Source: Metabacillus dongyingensis (GTDB lineage Bacteria; Bacillota; Bacilli; Bacillales; Bacillaceae). Taken from it: a stretch of 64,000 nt of DNA. Made by a program: the position numbers and the translations under genes. Location: NCBI RefSeq assembly GCF_019933155.2, contig NZ_OK052578.1, forward strand, positions 1 to 64,000, read 5' to 3'. Each line of letters opens with the position of its first letter. Within the stretch, counting starts at the first letter, position 1. Of this stretch, positions 1 to 9,518 are shown piece after piece. The notes below the pieces were generated by a model. That model was not told the origin of the DNA. It ran no database searches and saw nothing but the letters and a program-made list of their open reading frames with translations.

Positions 1-3000
1 TTGAACAGAAAAAACGTTAAGAAAGGTTTATATGTTCTGACCTGTTCGGCATTACTGGCAGGAATCTTATATAATCCGACTGCTCAAAAGGTTTCTGCCG
101 AATCACAAACAAAAACTGCAACCGACTTCTTCACGTCATTTGAGGAAGAGAATCCACAGCCGACCTGGCAAAACCTGGTAGAAACCGATGCAAAAGGAAA
201 AAAAATGTCCCTAGGTATTGATGGTAACATTCAATACGATGGCATTCAGGGTGATATTACACATAAAGTGGTGAAAGCAACCGCCAGCGCAAATAACCCG
301 CCGAATGAAACGGATGAAAAATTAACGGACAGAGATGTGAACACGAAATGGCTAGCTTTTGAACCGACAGCATCAATCGAACTAAAGCTTTCTGAACCTG
401 AGACTGTTGTAAAATATGCTTTAACTTCTGCTAATGATGCTGATGGCAGAGACCCAAAAGATTGGACACTTTCAGGCTCAAACGATGGTGAGAATTGGGT
501 AAACCTGGATAAGAGAACGGATGAAGTCTTTAATAAGCGTTTTCAGCGAAACCTTTATGAATTCGAGAATGAAAATAAATACTCCTATTACCGGATTGAT
601 ATTACTAAAAACGCTGGAGATGATATTACACAACTTGCAGAAATTGCCCTCTCCAACGGAATTGACGTACCACCACCACCTCCTGCAGACATGAAATCAG
701 AAATAAGTGATGGCCCGGCAAGCTCATATACTGCTAAAACGAAAGCTGGATGGACAGGGACGAAAGCGTTCACCTATGCCGGTACTCATTTAACGGATCA
801 AAGAGCATATTCCTACAACAAAGTGTACGATGTAAATCTTAAAATCACCCGCGATACTGAACTTTCATATTACATTCATCCGGAGTTTACAGACAGCGAA
901 CAGACGGATTATTCAAGCACATATGCATCGGTAGACCTTGTGTTTACAGATGGGACCTATCTTCACGATCTTGATGCGGTGGATCAGCATGGCATCAAGC
1001 TTAATCCACAAGATCAGGGGAAATCGAAAACACTGTATGTCAATCAGTGGAATTACAAAGAATCCCATATAGGTGAGGTAGCTGCAGGTAAAACGATTGA
1101 CCGGATTCTCGTAGCTTATGATAATCCTAAAGGGCCTGCAGCCTTTAAGGGCACTGTCGATGATATAAATATTACTGGAAATCCAGTAAAGAAAAAGTAC
1201 ACTAGTCTTACGGATTATGTGGATATTTTGAGAGGAACTCAATCAAACAGTACTTTCTCAAGAGGAAACAATTTTCCTGCTGTAGCGGTGCCTCATGGAT
1301 TTAACTTCTGGACTCCTGCAACAAATGCAGATTCCACAAGCTGGCTCTACAGCTATAATCAAAATAATAATGCGGATAACCTTCCGGAAATTCAGGCATT
1401 CTCTTTAAGCCATGAGCCAAGTCCATGGATGGGTGACCGCCAGACGTTCCAAGTGATGCCGTCTAATTCTACGGACGCAAAGCCTAGCGCGAATAAGAAA
1501 GCACGCGCATTAGCGTTTAAACATTCAAATGAAATCGCAAAGCCTCATTATTACAGCGTAAAATTCGAAAACGGCATTCGGACGGAAATTTCGCCGACCG
1601 ATCATGCGGCCATGCAGCGTTTCACATTTACAGGTGATACCTCAAGCCTTATTTTTGACAATGTCAATAATAATGGCGGCTTAACGATCAATGCAGATAC
1701 AGGGGAAATCACAGGCTATTCTGATGTGATAAGCGGCAGCCTTTCTGCAGGAGCCACCCGGATGTTCGTTTATTCTAAATTTGATAAACCGTTTATTGAC
1801 AGCGGTAAGCTTTCTGGAGAAGGCAGAGATAATGTTACTGGGTTCATCCGCTTTGATACAAAAGGAAAAAGTGATAAGGCCGTCACGATGAAGATTGCAA
1901 CTTCGCTAATTTCTGTGGAACAAGCTAAGAAAAACCTGGAACAGGAAATCAAGTCTTCAGACACGTTCGAAATAATAAAAGAAAAAGCGCAACAGAAATG
2001 GGAAGATAAATTAAAAATCATTGAAGTCGAAGGCGCAAGTGAAGATCAATTAGTCACTTTATACTCAAATATGTACCGTCTATTCTTGTATCCAAACTCA
2101 GGGTACGAAAACGTGGGTACAGCGAAAAACCCTGAATATAAGTATGCAAGCCCGTTTTCCCCAGCATCCGGACAAAACACACCAACAGAAACCGGAGCTA
2201 AAGTTGTAGACGGTAAAACGTATGTGAACAATGGTTTCTGGGATACGTACCGGACCACCTGGCCGGCCTACTCTCTATTAACTCCTACGAAGGCTGGGGA
2301 GATGATTGACGGATTCGTCCAGCAATACAGGGACGGAGGCTGGATTTCAAGATGGTCCTCCCCTGGTTATGCCAACCTTATGGTAGGAACTAGTTCAGAT
2401 GTGGCATTTGCGGATGCTTATCTTAAAGGGGTCAAAAATTTTGATGTGAAAAGCTTCTACCAATCAGCTGTCCGAAACGCTGCAGTTGTAAGCCCAAGTC
2501 CAGGTACGGGTCGAAAAGGAATGGCTACATCCGTGTTTGATGGCTATACCAATACCTCTACAGGTGAAGGAATGTCTTGGGCTATGGATGGATATATCAA
2601 CGATTATGCTATTGCAAATCTTGCAAAGGCACTTGATAAGCAAGCAGACAAAAAAGACCTATATTTATCTAATTATCAAGCTGATGCTAACTATTACCTC
2701 AGCCGAGCCCAGAACTATGTCAATATGTTCAATCCAGAAGTAGACTTCTTCATGGGAAGAAATGCATCAGGTGAGTGGCGATCAACGGCAGAAGAATTTG
2801 ATGAGCGTGAATGGGGCGGGGATTACACAGAAACAAACGCCTGGAATATGGCCTTCCATGCACCTCAGGATGGGCAAGGACTTGCTAACCTTTATGGTGG
2901 TAAAAAAGGATTAAGCAGCAAGCTTGATGAGTTCTTCAATACGCCAGAAACAGGATTGTTTGCTGGTCACTATGGCGGTGTCATTCATGAAATGAGGGAA

Positions 3001-4236
3001 GCGAGAGATGTCCGTATGGGAATGTATGGACACAGCAACCAACCATCTCACCATATCATGTATATGTACAATTATACTGCAGAGCCTTGGAAGACACAGG
3101 AGAAGGTTCGTGAAGCATTGGACCGCCTATACATTGGAAGTGAAATCGGGCAGGGATATGCTGGTGATGAAGATAATGGCGAGATGTCCGCATGGCAGAT
3201 CTTCAGTGCACTTGGTTTCTATCCGTTGAAGATGGGTAGCCCGGAATATGCCATAGGGGCACCTTTGTTCAAGAAAGCGACGATCCATTTAGAGAATGGG
3301 AAAAAAATCGTTATCAACGCACCAAAGAACAGCAAGGACAATAAATATGTCCAACGCTTAAAATTAAATGGCAAAAACCATACCAAAAATTACATTATGC
3401 ACACTGACCTGTCTAATGGTGCAAGACTCGATTTTGACATGGGCTCCAAGCCTTCGAAGTGGGGCAGCGGAGAAAAAGACATACCAAACTCCATCACTCC
3501 TGGTAATACCGATGGATCATCCTTATCACCAAAACCATTGAAAGACCTGACGAAGCCAGAACCAGGAAGTGCAACAGATGGAGAAAACAATAGAGTAGAT
3601 CCGTTATTCGACAATACCTCTCAAACGAGAATGACGTTTAACAGTCAAAACCCGTCTGTTCAATATCAATTTAAGGCAGGGAAGCAACAGGCCAAAATGT
3701 ACACCTTTACTTCTGGAGCAAGCCTTACCAACGATGCTAATTCACAGGCAGCAGACCCAAAAAGCTGGGTGGTAAAAGGCTCGAATGATGGCAAGTCATG
3801 GACTGTCCTTGATGAAAGAAAAAATGAAAAGTTCGAATGGCGTCTCTATACCCGCGCCTTTACGATTAAGCATTCTGGAAAATTCGCTTTTTATAAGGTG
3901 GAAATTACTGAAAATGGCGGCCATTCAAGTACTTCATTGGCAGAACTAGAGTTTCTCGGAAAGGACCTTTCTTCCGATTTTGATATAATCCAAAAAGCGA
4001 TGGATGATTTTGCAAAAACCGATGAATTGAAAGGGAAGCTGAAGGATCTTTTGGATAATGATTTAAAGCTTTCAAAACAGAGTTATACAGAAAAAGACGA
4101 CAATCAAAAGAGTGTCAAATATTTGGATCATTTCCTAAAGCATTTGCACAGTAAGTCATCACAAAGCTACATTTCAAAAAATGCTAAAAAGAAATTAGAT
4201 GCAGATGCACGTGCTTTAATGATTTCTTTGAGGTAA
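1..4236 (+). CDS. Secreted GH92 family alpha-mannosidase with discoidin-like domains
   Basis: This is a large exported glycoside hydrolase of family 92, whose members are calcium-dependent exo-alpha-mannosidases that trim mannose from glycans. Residues 1-33 form a signal peptide (basic start, hydrophobic core, cleavage near VSAE). Residues about 85-220 are an F5/8-type-C (discoidin) domain. The GH92 core spans about 380-1130; diagnostic stretches are GGWISRWSSPGYANLM near 779, HSNQPSHHIMYMYN near 1011 and GDEDNGEMSAWQ near 1056. A second discoidin-like domain lies at about 1200-1320, followed by a charged helical tail. The TTG at base 1 gives a complete signal peptide, so it is the likely start, although its ribosome site lies outside the window. 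The linkage specificity (alpha-1,2, -1,3 or other) cannot be read from sequence alone. A terminator follows. Confidence 0.9.
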   Translation: MNRKNVKKGLYVLTCSALLAGILYNPTAQKVSAESQTKTATDFFTSFEEENPQPTWQNLVETDAKGKKMSLGIDGNIQYDGIQGDITHKVVKATASANNPPNETDEKLTDRDVNTKWLAFEPTASIELKLSEPETVVKYALTSANDADGRDPKDWTLSGSNDGENWVNLDKRTDEVFNKRFQRNLYEFENENKYSYYRIDITKNAGDDITQLAEIALSNGIDVPPPPPADMKSEISDGPASSYTAKTKAGWTGTKAFTYAGTHLTDQRAYSYNKVYDVNLKITRDTELSYYIHPEFTDSEQTDYSSTYASVDLVFTDGTYLHDLDAVDQHGIKLNPQDQGKSKTLYVNQWNYKESHIGEVAAGKTIDRILVAYDNPKGPAAFKGTVDDINITGNPVKKKYTSLTDYVDILRGTQSNSTFSRGNNFPAVAVPHGFNFWTPATNADSTSWLYSYNQNNNADNLPEIQAFSLSHEPSPWMGDRQTFQVMPSNSTDAKPSANKKARALAFKHSNEIAKPHYYSVKFENGIRTEISPTDHAAMQRFTFTGDTSSLIFDNVNNNGGLTINADTGEITGYSDVISGSLSAGATRMFVYSKFDKPFIDSGKLSGEGRDNVTGFIRFDTKGKSDKAVTMKIATSLISVEQAKKNLEQEIKSSDTFEIIKEKAQQKWEDKLKIIEVEGASEDQLVTLYSNMYRLFLYPNSGYENVGTAKNPEYKYASPFSPASGQNTPTETGAKVVDGKTYVNNGFWDTYRTTWPAYSLLTPTKAGEMIDGFVQQYRDGGWISRWSSPGYANLMVGTSSDVAFADAYLKGVKNFDVKSFYQSAVRNAAVVSPSPGTGRKGMATSVFDGYTNTSTGEGMSWAMDGYINDYAIANLAKALDKQADKKDLYLSNYQADANYYLSRAQNYVNMFNPEVDFFMGRNASGEWRSTAEEFDEREWGGDYTETNAWNMAFHAPQDGQGLANLYGGKKGLSSKLDEFFNTPETGLFAGHYGGVIHEMREARDVRMGMYGHSNQPSHHIMYMYNYTAEPWKTQEKVREALDRLYIGSEIGQGYAGDEDNGEMSAWQIFSALGFYPLKMGSPEYAIGAPLFKKATIHLENGKKIVINAPKNSKDNKYVQRLKLNGKNHTKNYIMHTDLSNGARLDFDMGSKPSKWGSGEKDIPNSITPGNTDGSSLSPKPLKDLTKPEPGSATDGENNRVDPLFDNTSQTRMTFNSQNPSVQYQFKAGKQQAKMYTFTSGASLTNDANSQAADPKSWVVKGSNDGKSWTVLDERKNEKFEWRLYTRAFTIKHSGKFAFYKVEITENGGHSSTSLAELEFLGKDLSSDFDIIQKAMDDFAKTDELKGKLKDLLDNDLKLSKQSYTEKDDNQKSVKYLDHFLKHLHSKSSQSYISKNAKKKLDADARALMISLR

Positions 4237-4290
4237 TTAAGAATTAAGAATATCTTAATGACCATCCCATTTACTTAAGATGATTTTATG

Positions 4291-4357
4291 ACCTCCATGC
4301 ATGCAGTATTAACAGCCTAAACATTGGGGCTTTAATACTGTTGCTTGGAGGTTTTTA
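4291..4357 (+). terminator. Rho-independent terminator of the GH92 gene
   Basis: Long hairpin: ACCTCCATGCATGCAGTATTA pairs imperfectly with TAATACTGTTGCTTGGAGGT, followed by TTTTTAT. It lies about 55 bases after the GH92 stop codon. Confidence 0.75.
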
Positions 4358-4816
4358 TCTATATTCTAATCTCGTTCTACTTAACATTATTTTTGAAAAC
4401 ATTTAATATGTTGTTGTTATTTTTAATATATATGTAAATATATATTTCAACATATAAAATATTTGTTTTCTTATTTAAGTAATATATTAAGAGCTAAGAC
4501 ACAGGATTTTTAAAATCCATAACAACAGCCTATAATATAGGGGATTTGGCTATGCATATGATAAAAAAGTATTTAACCTAATCCAAGGAAAAACCTGTCC
4601 AAAATGAATTTGATTTTATTTTGGATACACTGCAAAGAGAAACACTTGCTGCATTAGTATCGAACCATACAGGTCTGATACTAGTAATGTTGAGGTGAAA
4701 AATGAAAATGTAAAGCAGTAAAATATAAATATTAAAGCCTTACAACATAGCATATAGGTGTACCCCGAAAGTAACTAGTTAGTTAAATATAAAATAGGAG
4801 TGGACGTTTTGTTAAC
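4358..4816. other. AT-rich intergenic stretch without a convincing gene
   Basis: About 460 bases, very AT-rich. A reading frame at about 4573-4698 encodes protein-like sequence (QNEFDFILDTLQRETLAALV) with no start codon and a stop just upstream, so it may be an old gene remnant; I do not recognise it. Confidence 0.4.
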
Positions 4817-4845
4817 TTGACACTTACCTATTAGTAAGTTATTAT
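4817..4845 (+). promoter_or_regulatory. σA promoter with embedded TetR-type operator (decayed copy)
   Basis: TTGACA at 4817-4822 and TATTAT at 4840-4845 are separated by 17 bases. The spacer holds the palindrome ACTTACCTATTAGTAAGT (4822-4839), identical to the operator in front of the intact TetR gene at 14273-14290. The downstream gene is destroyed, so this is probably a leftover autoregulated promoter. Confidence 0.7.
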
Positions 4846-4851
4846 CCATTC

Positions 4852-5098
4852 ATGGAAAACCGAAAAAAATCTTCGATTTAGCATTAAAGTTAATCCAACA
4901 AAGTATTCATTATCTTTGAGAAATAGGGGGATTTAGGGTTAGCTATTACAAAGTGTCTTTCTAAAAGCTTGGAGGGCTTTTTATTGACAATTAATAATTC
5001 GCCGGTATCGGCGGATTAGAAACTTAAGCAGTTCATTCAGCAACAGGCTGAACGGTTCAGGTGTAAAACCGGTTCTTAAAAACTCGTGAGAACCGGTT
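4852..5098 (+). pseudogene. Decayed duplicate of the TetR-family regulator
   Basis: The start (ATGGAAAACCGAAAAAAATC) matches the TetR gene at 14303, and the internal stretch CAGTTCATTCAGCAACAGG matches its central part. The middle is rearranged and the C-terminal half is missing. The end keeps a terminator-like hairpin, AACCGGTTCT / AGAACCGGTT at 5067-5098, corresponding to the hairpin at the end of the intact gene. The remnant is about 250 bases against 564 in the intact gene, with several in-frame stops. It lies upstream of an MFS exporter, which suggests that an ancestral TetR/exporter pair lost its regulator. Confidence 0.8.
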
Positions 5099-5108
5099 AT
5101 TGCGAAAA

Positions 5109-5126
5109 ACTTATCTACTAGTAAGT
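5109..5126. promoter_or_regulatory. Second TetR-type operator upstream of the MFS exporter
   Basis: ACTTATCTACTAGTAAGT is a near-palindrome matching the operators at 4822, 14273 and 14890. It sits about 160 bases before the exporter start, so the remaining TetR protein might still act here; this is inference. Confidence 0.6.
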
Positions 5127-5284
5127 TAGAAAACTAATGATGGGTATAAGTTTAATGGGCGTTTTGAATGTTTACATTTTTGTTCCATTATCGACCATAA
5201 TAAAAATTTTGTGTAAGTATTAATTGATTATAAAAAAATTTATTAAGGTAATTAATAAAATTATAGAAAGTAGGGATTACTGTA

Positions 5285-6457
5285 ATGAAAAGGATGCTAT
5301 TGGTTTCTCTTTTGATGTCGAGTGGGGCTACCTTTATTACTCCATTATTTCCTTTGTATAGTGAGACTTATCAACTAAACAGTTTGCAAATCACGATTTT
5401 GTTTGCCATTTATGCTGCTTTCCTGTTGCCGACTTTGCTTGTCACTGGAAACAAAGGTAGCACTTGGGGATTAAAAAGGGTTGTTCGCAGCAGCATATGG
5501 ATCTCTATTATATCTACCTTGTGCTTCCTGGGAAGCATAGATGACTGGATGCTCTATGTCGCCAGGTTACTGGAAGGCATCGCTTACGGAGCCTTTACGG
5601 GTACAGCTGTTGCTTTTCTCATGAAGCAAACTCCTCCAAATAAAGTGAGCACAGCTCTCAAGTTATCAGGAGTCACGATCCTCGTTGGTTTTGGTCTGGG
5701 ACCAGCTATCGCAGGATTAATCTTGCAATATTTACAGCTTCAGCCACTTCGATTGCCATTTTGGATTCTGCTCGCTCTGCTCATCATTTCGCTCATTATA
5801 CTGGAAACAATACCAAAAGATGTTGTTTCCCTTGAGCAAATACGTGTAAAAACGAAGATAACACTTGGTGTACCTAGCAATATTCGTTCTCATTTTTGGT
5901 CAATGGTCGGATTGCCTATCTTCACTGTTTTCACAATACAAGGAATAGCGTTTTCCCTTATTCCTACTTTCGTCAAAAATGTCATTCACACGTCTAATCT
6001 CTCTGTTTCTGGATTGATCATTTTCGTGCTTCTCAGTGGAGCTGCTTTAGCACAGTTCATACCTTGGCCGAGTCATCCAGTTACACGTATCCGATTGGGC
6101 ACCCTGCTTCTTGCGATCGGGTCATGGATTATTGTTTCTTCTGGTTTTACATCAAGTTTGCCATTACTCTGGACAGGAATTTTCATCCAGGCTATCGGCG
6201 GCGGATGGACTTTTCAAACTGCATTACGATTTGCCGGACAGTTACCGGAACCAGAAGCACGGCCACGAGTCATTTCGGCTTTTTATTTTTGCGCTTACTC
6301 TGGATTTATCGTTCCGGTTATTGGAGTCGGAGCGCTTACTCAATTTTTCAATTTGAACCTTTCGCTGATCGTGCTAAACTTGTTTGCGGCACTCATTGTT
6401 GTTTATGTGCTGATGTATTCCGTCAAATTTAATCGCGATTTTTCGGGAAGTGAGTGA
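5285..6457 (+). CDS. MFS transporter, probable drug/sugar exporter type
   Basis: A 390-residue major facilitator with about 12 hydrophobic segments and no signal peptide; length and TM spacing fit a 12-TM exporter. The N-terminal segment (SSGATFITPLFPLYSETYQL), the short loop with GLKRVVRSS, and GRLLEG-like VARLLEGIAYGAFTG at about residues 95-110 are typical of drug:H+ antiporter-type MFS proteins. The substrate is not deducible. The ATG start is preceded only by a weak AGTAGGG site. A destroyed TetR gene and an intact TetR-type operator lie upstream, suggesting former or continuing repression by that family. A strong terminator follows. Confidence 0.8.
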   Translation: MKRMLLVSLLMSSGATFITPLFPLYSETYQLNSLQITILFAIYAAFLLPTLLVTGNKGSTWGLKRVVRSSIWISIISTLCFLGSIDDWMLYVARLLEGIAYGAFTGTAVAFLMKQTPPNKVSTALKLSGVTILVGFGLGPAIAGLILQYLQLQPLRLPFWILLALLIISLIILETIPKDVVSLEQIRVKTKITLGVPSNIRSHFWSMVGLPIFTVFTIQGIAFSLIPTFVKNVIHTSNLSVSGLIIFVLLSGAALAQFIPWPSHPVTRIRLGTLLLAIGSWIIVSSGFTSSLPLLWTGIFIQAIGGGWTFQTALRFAGQLPEPEARPRVISAFYFCAYSGFIVPVIGVGALTQFFNLNLSLIVLNLFAALIVVYVLMYSVKFNRDFSGSE

Positions 6458-6594
6458 TTCGTCACTGGTGTGTCTAAAGCAACTTTATATGTGGAAATTA
6501 GAAAGAAACGTGCAAACAACCTAGAATAATTGTTGCACATAATGAATGACTCAACTATATTTTTACTATAATTAACTTCAAAAAAATCTATGCG

Positions 6595-6620
6595 AGAGCT
6601 GCTGAGGGCAGCTCTTTTTT
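6595..6620 (+). terminator. Terminator of the MFS exporter gene
   Basis: Perfect 8-bp stem AGAGCTGC/GCAGCTCT with loop TGAGG followed by TTTTTT. Confidence 0.85.
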
Positions 6621-6656
6621 ATGTGTACTTAAACTATGGGGGCCCTTTAAAAAAGG

Positions 6657-6694
6657 TGCTTTTATTATAACGGGTTCTGTTTTGAAGTACAAAC
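6657..6694 (+). repeat. Left arm of an inverted repeat enclosing three small genes
   Basis: ACGGGTTCTGTTTTGAAGTA is the reverse complement, with a few differences, of bases about 8569-8606. The pair encloses the 1.9-kb block of minus-strand exported-protein genes. Confidence 0.6.
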
Positions 6695-6817
6695 TTCTAA
6701 TAAACAAACAAAATTGTAGAGTTATTTGCAGGAAAATAAACAATTAAATTTGTATTAAAAATGGTCAGTGGCTGATGTGCCCCTGACCATTTTTTTATGG
6801 CGATTACTTCAATTAAA

Positions 6818-6837
6818 GCCCCCTTTAATGGAATAAC
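6818..6837 (-). repeat. Short direct repeat copy 1
   Basis: GCCCCCTTTAATGGAATAAC is identical to 7400-7419. Each copy lies just downstream of a small minus-strand gene; a degenerate copy occurs near 8318. The function is unknown. Confidence 0.6.
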
Positions 6838-6862
6838 ATTAATGCATAATTTCTGTAATCCT

Positions 6863-7291
6863 TTAATGGTACCTAAACCAAACAAACCAACCTTGCTTCT
6901 TACTTTTTGCTAAAAAAATTTGACCCTGACTTGAACTTGCTCCTTTAGAAAGTGGAAATTCTAAACGTACTAGCCAAGACTTATCAGCAATACGTTTACC
7001 GCAAAAATTTTTAGCCATACCGTAATAATTCTCTTCCTCTTCATTTCCCCCCACATTTAAAAAAGGAAGTGCCGATAAGACTTTCCACTGTGAATAGATA
7101 TCAGGGTAAATTCCTACCTCATAAGTCTCAGGAATAAGTGTTTTTAACGCATTAACCACATCGTTCTTATCCTTAATTGATGTATCTTCTAACTTATCCA
7201 ATTCTGGACATTCTTTTGGTTGAGCACTTACTGAAATAGATGCTGGATTTAAAAGTAGCAGTAATAAAGTAAAAACGACTGATTTCTTCAT
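6863..7291 (-). CDS. Hypothetical secreted protein
   Basis: 142 residues with a clear signal peptide (MKKSVVFTLLLLLLNPASIS, cleavage near VSAQ). The mature part is about 118 residues, contains two cysteines (KECPELD and NFCGKRI) that could pair, and ends WFVWFRYH. It resembles the many small secreted proteins of unknown function in Bacillus; I recognise no domain. The start ATG has a good upstream site (AGAGGTGAATT). It is first in a line of three same-strand small genes for membrane or exported proteins. Confidence 0.65.
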   Translation of the reverse strand: MKKSVVFTLLLLLLNPASISVSAQPKECPELDKLEDTSIKDKNDVVNALKTLIPETYEVGIYPDIYSQWKVLSALPFLNVGGNEEEENYYGMAKNFCGKRIADKSWLVRLEFPLSKGASSSQGQIFLAKSKKQGWFVWFRYH

Positions 7292-7399
7292 AATTCACCT
7301 CTTTACTAATATTTCACATTAGAAAAGAAGTTATTATTCAGCCGTAACAAACTTGAGGAGACCTTACTAAATAAAGAGGGTATGTTTTGTTCCGCAAAC

Positions 7400-7419
7400 G
7401 CCCCCTTTAATGGAATAAC
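7400..7419 (-). repeat. Short direct repeat copy 2
   Basis: Identical 20-mer to 6818-6837, overlapping the 3' end of the small membrane protein gene. Confidence 0.6.
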
Positions 7420-7601
7420 CTAAAAGCAAATGCGATTGCATAAAGCGGTACTCCGACAATTAACATTCCAGCTAAAAGGTAACATATACTTTTGAAAATA
7501 AACTTAATGAAATCATAGATTGCACCAGACAAATCATCAATAAACTTGTTCACATTCACACCCACCAACTCTATTTTTTCATATGTCATATTGTTCAGCA
7601 A
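7407..7601 (-). CDS. Hypothetical small membrane protein
   Basis: 64 residues: a soluble N-terminal half and one strong transmembrane segment (ICYLLAGMLIVGVPLYAIAF) near the C-terminus. The TTG start is next to a GGGAAGGA site; an in-frame ATG four codons later is an alternative. No family is recognised. It lies between the secreted protein and the lipoprotein on the same strand. Confidence 0.5.
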   Translation of the reverse strand: MLNNMTYEKIELVGVNVNKFIDDLSGAIYDFIKFIFKSICYLLAGMLIVGVPLYAIAFAFRLFH

Positions 7602-7680
7602 TCCTTCCCTTTACTTCCATTCACCCTCAATTGCTGAATAAAAAAAGCCACCTAATTATGGGGACTTTTGCATTTCTTAC

Positions 7681-8193
7681 TTAATACTCCATTGAATCGG
7701 CTGTTTTAACTACATCTTCAATCGTGTATTCCTTCTCAATTTTGTCCGATTTTATCAGCATAATTGAATAATATAAACCGTCTTTTTTCCATCGGATTTG
7801 TTTGGTATTTTTATTATCACTTTCAATTAATGCCTTAGTGCCGTTCTTTAATTTAACAGTCTTGAATTGTTTATCATCAGAAGACCAAGATGTATTTTTA
7901 TTGTGATGAGTGGTGATATGAAGATTAACGCCAACTCCGTCACCATATATAAACTCCGTATGAACAATATCTCCCTTCGGATCTTCAGGAGGATCTCCTG
8001 CGTAGGTTAAAACAACATTTTTGGGTTTAAACGGCAATTCACTAGGAGCTCCTAATTTTTCTTGAACACTTTCAGAAAGCTGATCAGCAACTTCTTTTAC
8101 TTTTGGGTATTCATCTTTTAATTGTTCAACAGCACCATTACCATTACACGCTGTTAGGAAAAGGATTAAAATTGTAGTAACAATTTTTTTCAT
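7681..8193 (-). CDS. Hypothetical lipoprotein
   Basis: 170 residues. The N-terminus is a lipoprotein signal (MKKIVTTILILFLTAC) with the lipidated cysteine at about residue 16. The mature protein is charged and soluble, with a region rich in beta-strand-like sequence (VVLTYAGDPPEDPKGDIVHT) and no recognised catalytic motif. The ribosome site AAAAAGGAGGTC upstream of the ATG is strong. It is probably anchored on the outer face of the membrane; the role is unknown. Confidence 0.7.
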   Translation of the reverse strand: MKKIVTTILILFLTACNGNGAVEQLKDEYPKVKEVADQLSESVQEKLGAPSELPFKPKNVVLTYAGDPPEDPKGDIVHTEFIYGDGVGVNLHITTHHNKNTSWSSDDKQFKTVKLKNGTKALIESDNKNTKQIRWKKDGLYYSIMLIKSDKIEKEYTIEDVVKTADSMEY

Positions 8194-8568
8194 TTAATGA
8201 AGACCTCCTTTTTCTATATTTTACCATACAAAACTGAACCTGCCAGATCAATTAACCTTATTCCATTATCTGGACCTTATGTAGAAGAATTTTTGAATCA
8301 GCTTATTCCGTTAAACTGCCCTTTAATTGAAGATTCTGTTCTCTGTATTTTATCATACATACTACCTTTATTTTCCTTTTTTATGTGCCTTAAATGTATA
8401 AGAAATTGCATCCCATAATTTGAGGAACAGAAAGTTCTGTCATCTGCATTTTAGGGTGCATTTTGTATTACAAATTATGAAGATTTATCGGCAAAAACGC
8501 CGTTAATTCAAGAAAAAAGGAGTGACAAAATCAATACGATTTGGCACCCCTTTTGATGTGTAATTTTT

Positions 8569-8606
8569 AGTTTTGTACTCGAAAACAGAACCCGTTACTT
8601 TTATTA
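8569..8606 (-). repeat. Right arm of the inverted repeat paired with 6657-6694
   Basis: Contains AAAACAGAACCCGTTA, the reverse complement of TAACGGGTTCTGTTTT at the left arm. The two arms lie 1.9 kb apart in opposite orientation. Confidence 0.6.
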
Positions 8607-8862
8607 CAGCTTTTCGCATTTTCCAATCTTCAACAATCGGGCACAATCCCAATTTAGGGTGTCACAATGTCTTTCACACTTAATCCATTCGTGTTTCTAC
8701 TATTATATAGTCGTAAGGCTTCTTCTCTATTCTTTCTTGGTTGTGAAGGACGACCCATGTGTTTACCTATCGATTTTGCTCTTTCTCTGCCTTCAGTTGT
8801 TCAACAATTCCTTATCATTTAGTTTTCATAATACAGATTATAAACAGCAAATATATTTTAAT

Positions 8863-8886
8863 AGAGCAGTGAGAACTGCTCTTTTC
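8863..8886 (+). terminator. Isolated terminator-like hairpin
   Basis: AGAGCAGT-GAGA-ACTGCTCT followed by TTTTCG. No intact plus-strand gene precedes it, so it may be the end of a lost gene. Confidence 0.55.
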
Positions 8887-9518
8887 GATTGTTGAAAGTC
8901 TGATGTCAGCTGCTGCTGTTGAATCACATAAGATGTTCCATTACAAATATAGTTGTTTAATAACGCTGTTAAGGGATAAGAAAAACAAATCGTTAGTAAT
9001 AGTAAAAAGCTTATTTCTTATATGGACCGCTCATCCTTTATTATCCATTTATATTCTTGATTGATACGATCAAAAAAGTTGTATTGTTAACAATTCAGAA
9101 TACTAATACTATTGTGTCTAGTAGTTTATAAATTTTAAAGGAGGGATTTTAATCAAGTTGTAAACTATTTAGTAGATTTAACAAATTTAATATTGAGAGG
9201 AGTTCACACCATCTTAGATCCTGGCTTTCTCTCTTCGGAATTTTGCTATTGGTTAATTGGAAGGAACAGGTTGAGTATGAGAATGAAAGATATCAGTATA
9301 GGCAGCGATGTTTTACAAATTAGGAATTGATTTATTCAGGAATATTTGAACTAAGAGGCAGTGTGTTTTCTATTAAAACAGATATTTGTAGACAAATAAC
9401 TATCTAGTATTAAAAAATGCTGGCTGGCTAGTAAAAGAAGAAAGTGAATGGTTTTAATTTTCAGAATTTATAGTAATTTAAATGATGTGTTTATAACGTT
9501 TATAAAAGGAGGATTCAA

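Larger units (their letters stand above)
8200..9518. other. 1.3-kb AT-rich non-coding stretch with two hairpins
   Basis: No open frame here has a good ribosome site or coding-like composition. It holds a hairpin at 8515-8554 (AAAAGGAGTG / CACCCCTTTT, usable on either strand) and the right inverted-repeat arm at 8569-8606. The last 80 bases carry the strong ribosome site of the protease gene. Confidence 0.5.

Noticed and set aside
588..3614. Open frames on the minus strand inside the GH92 gene and a few on the plus strand
   Set aside because: They lie wholly within a clearly coding frame, have no ribosome sites and encode low-complexity or implausible sequences.
8197..8895. Two plus-strand open frames (8197-8418, 8659-8895)
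   Set aside because: Phe/Leu-rich AT translation products without ribosome sites; the first starts on the reverse of a real ribosome site belonging to the lipoprotein gene.
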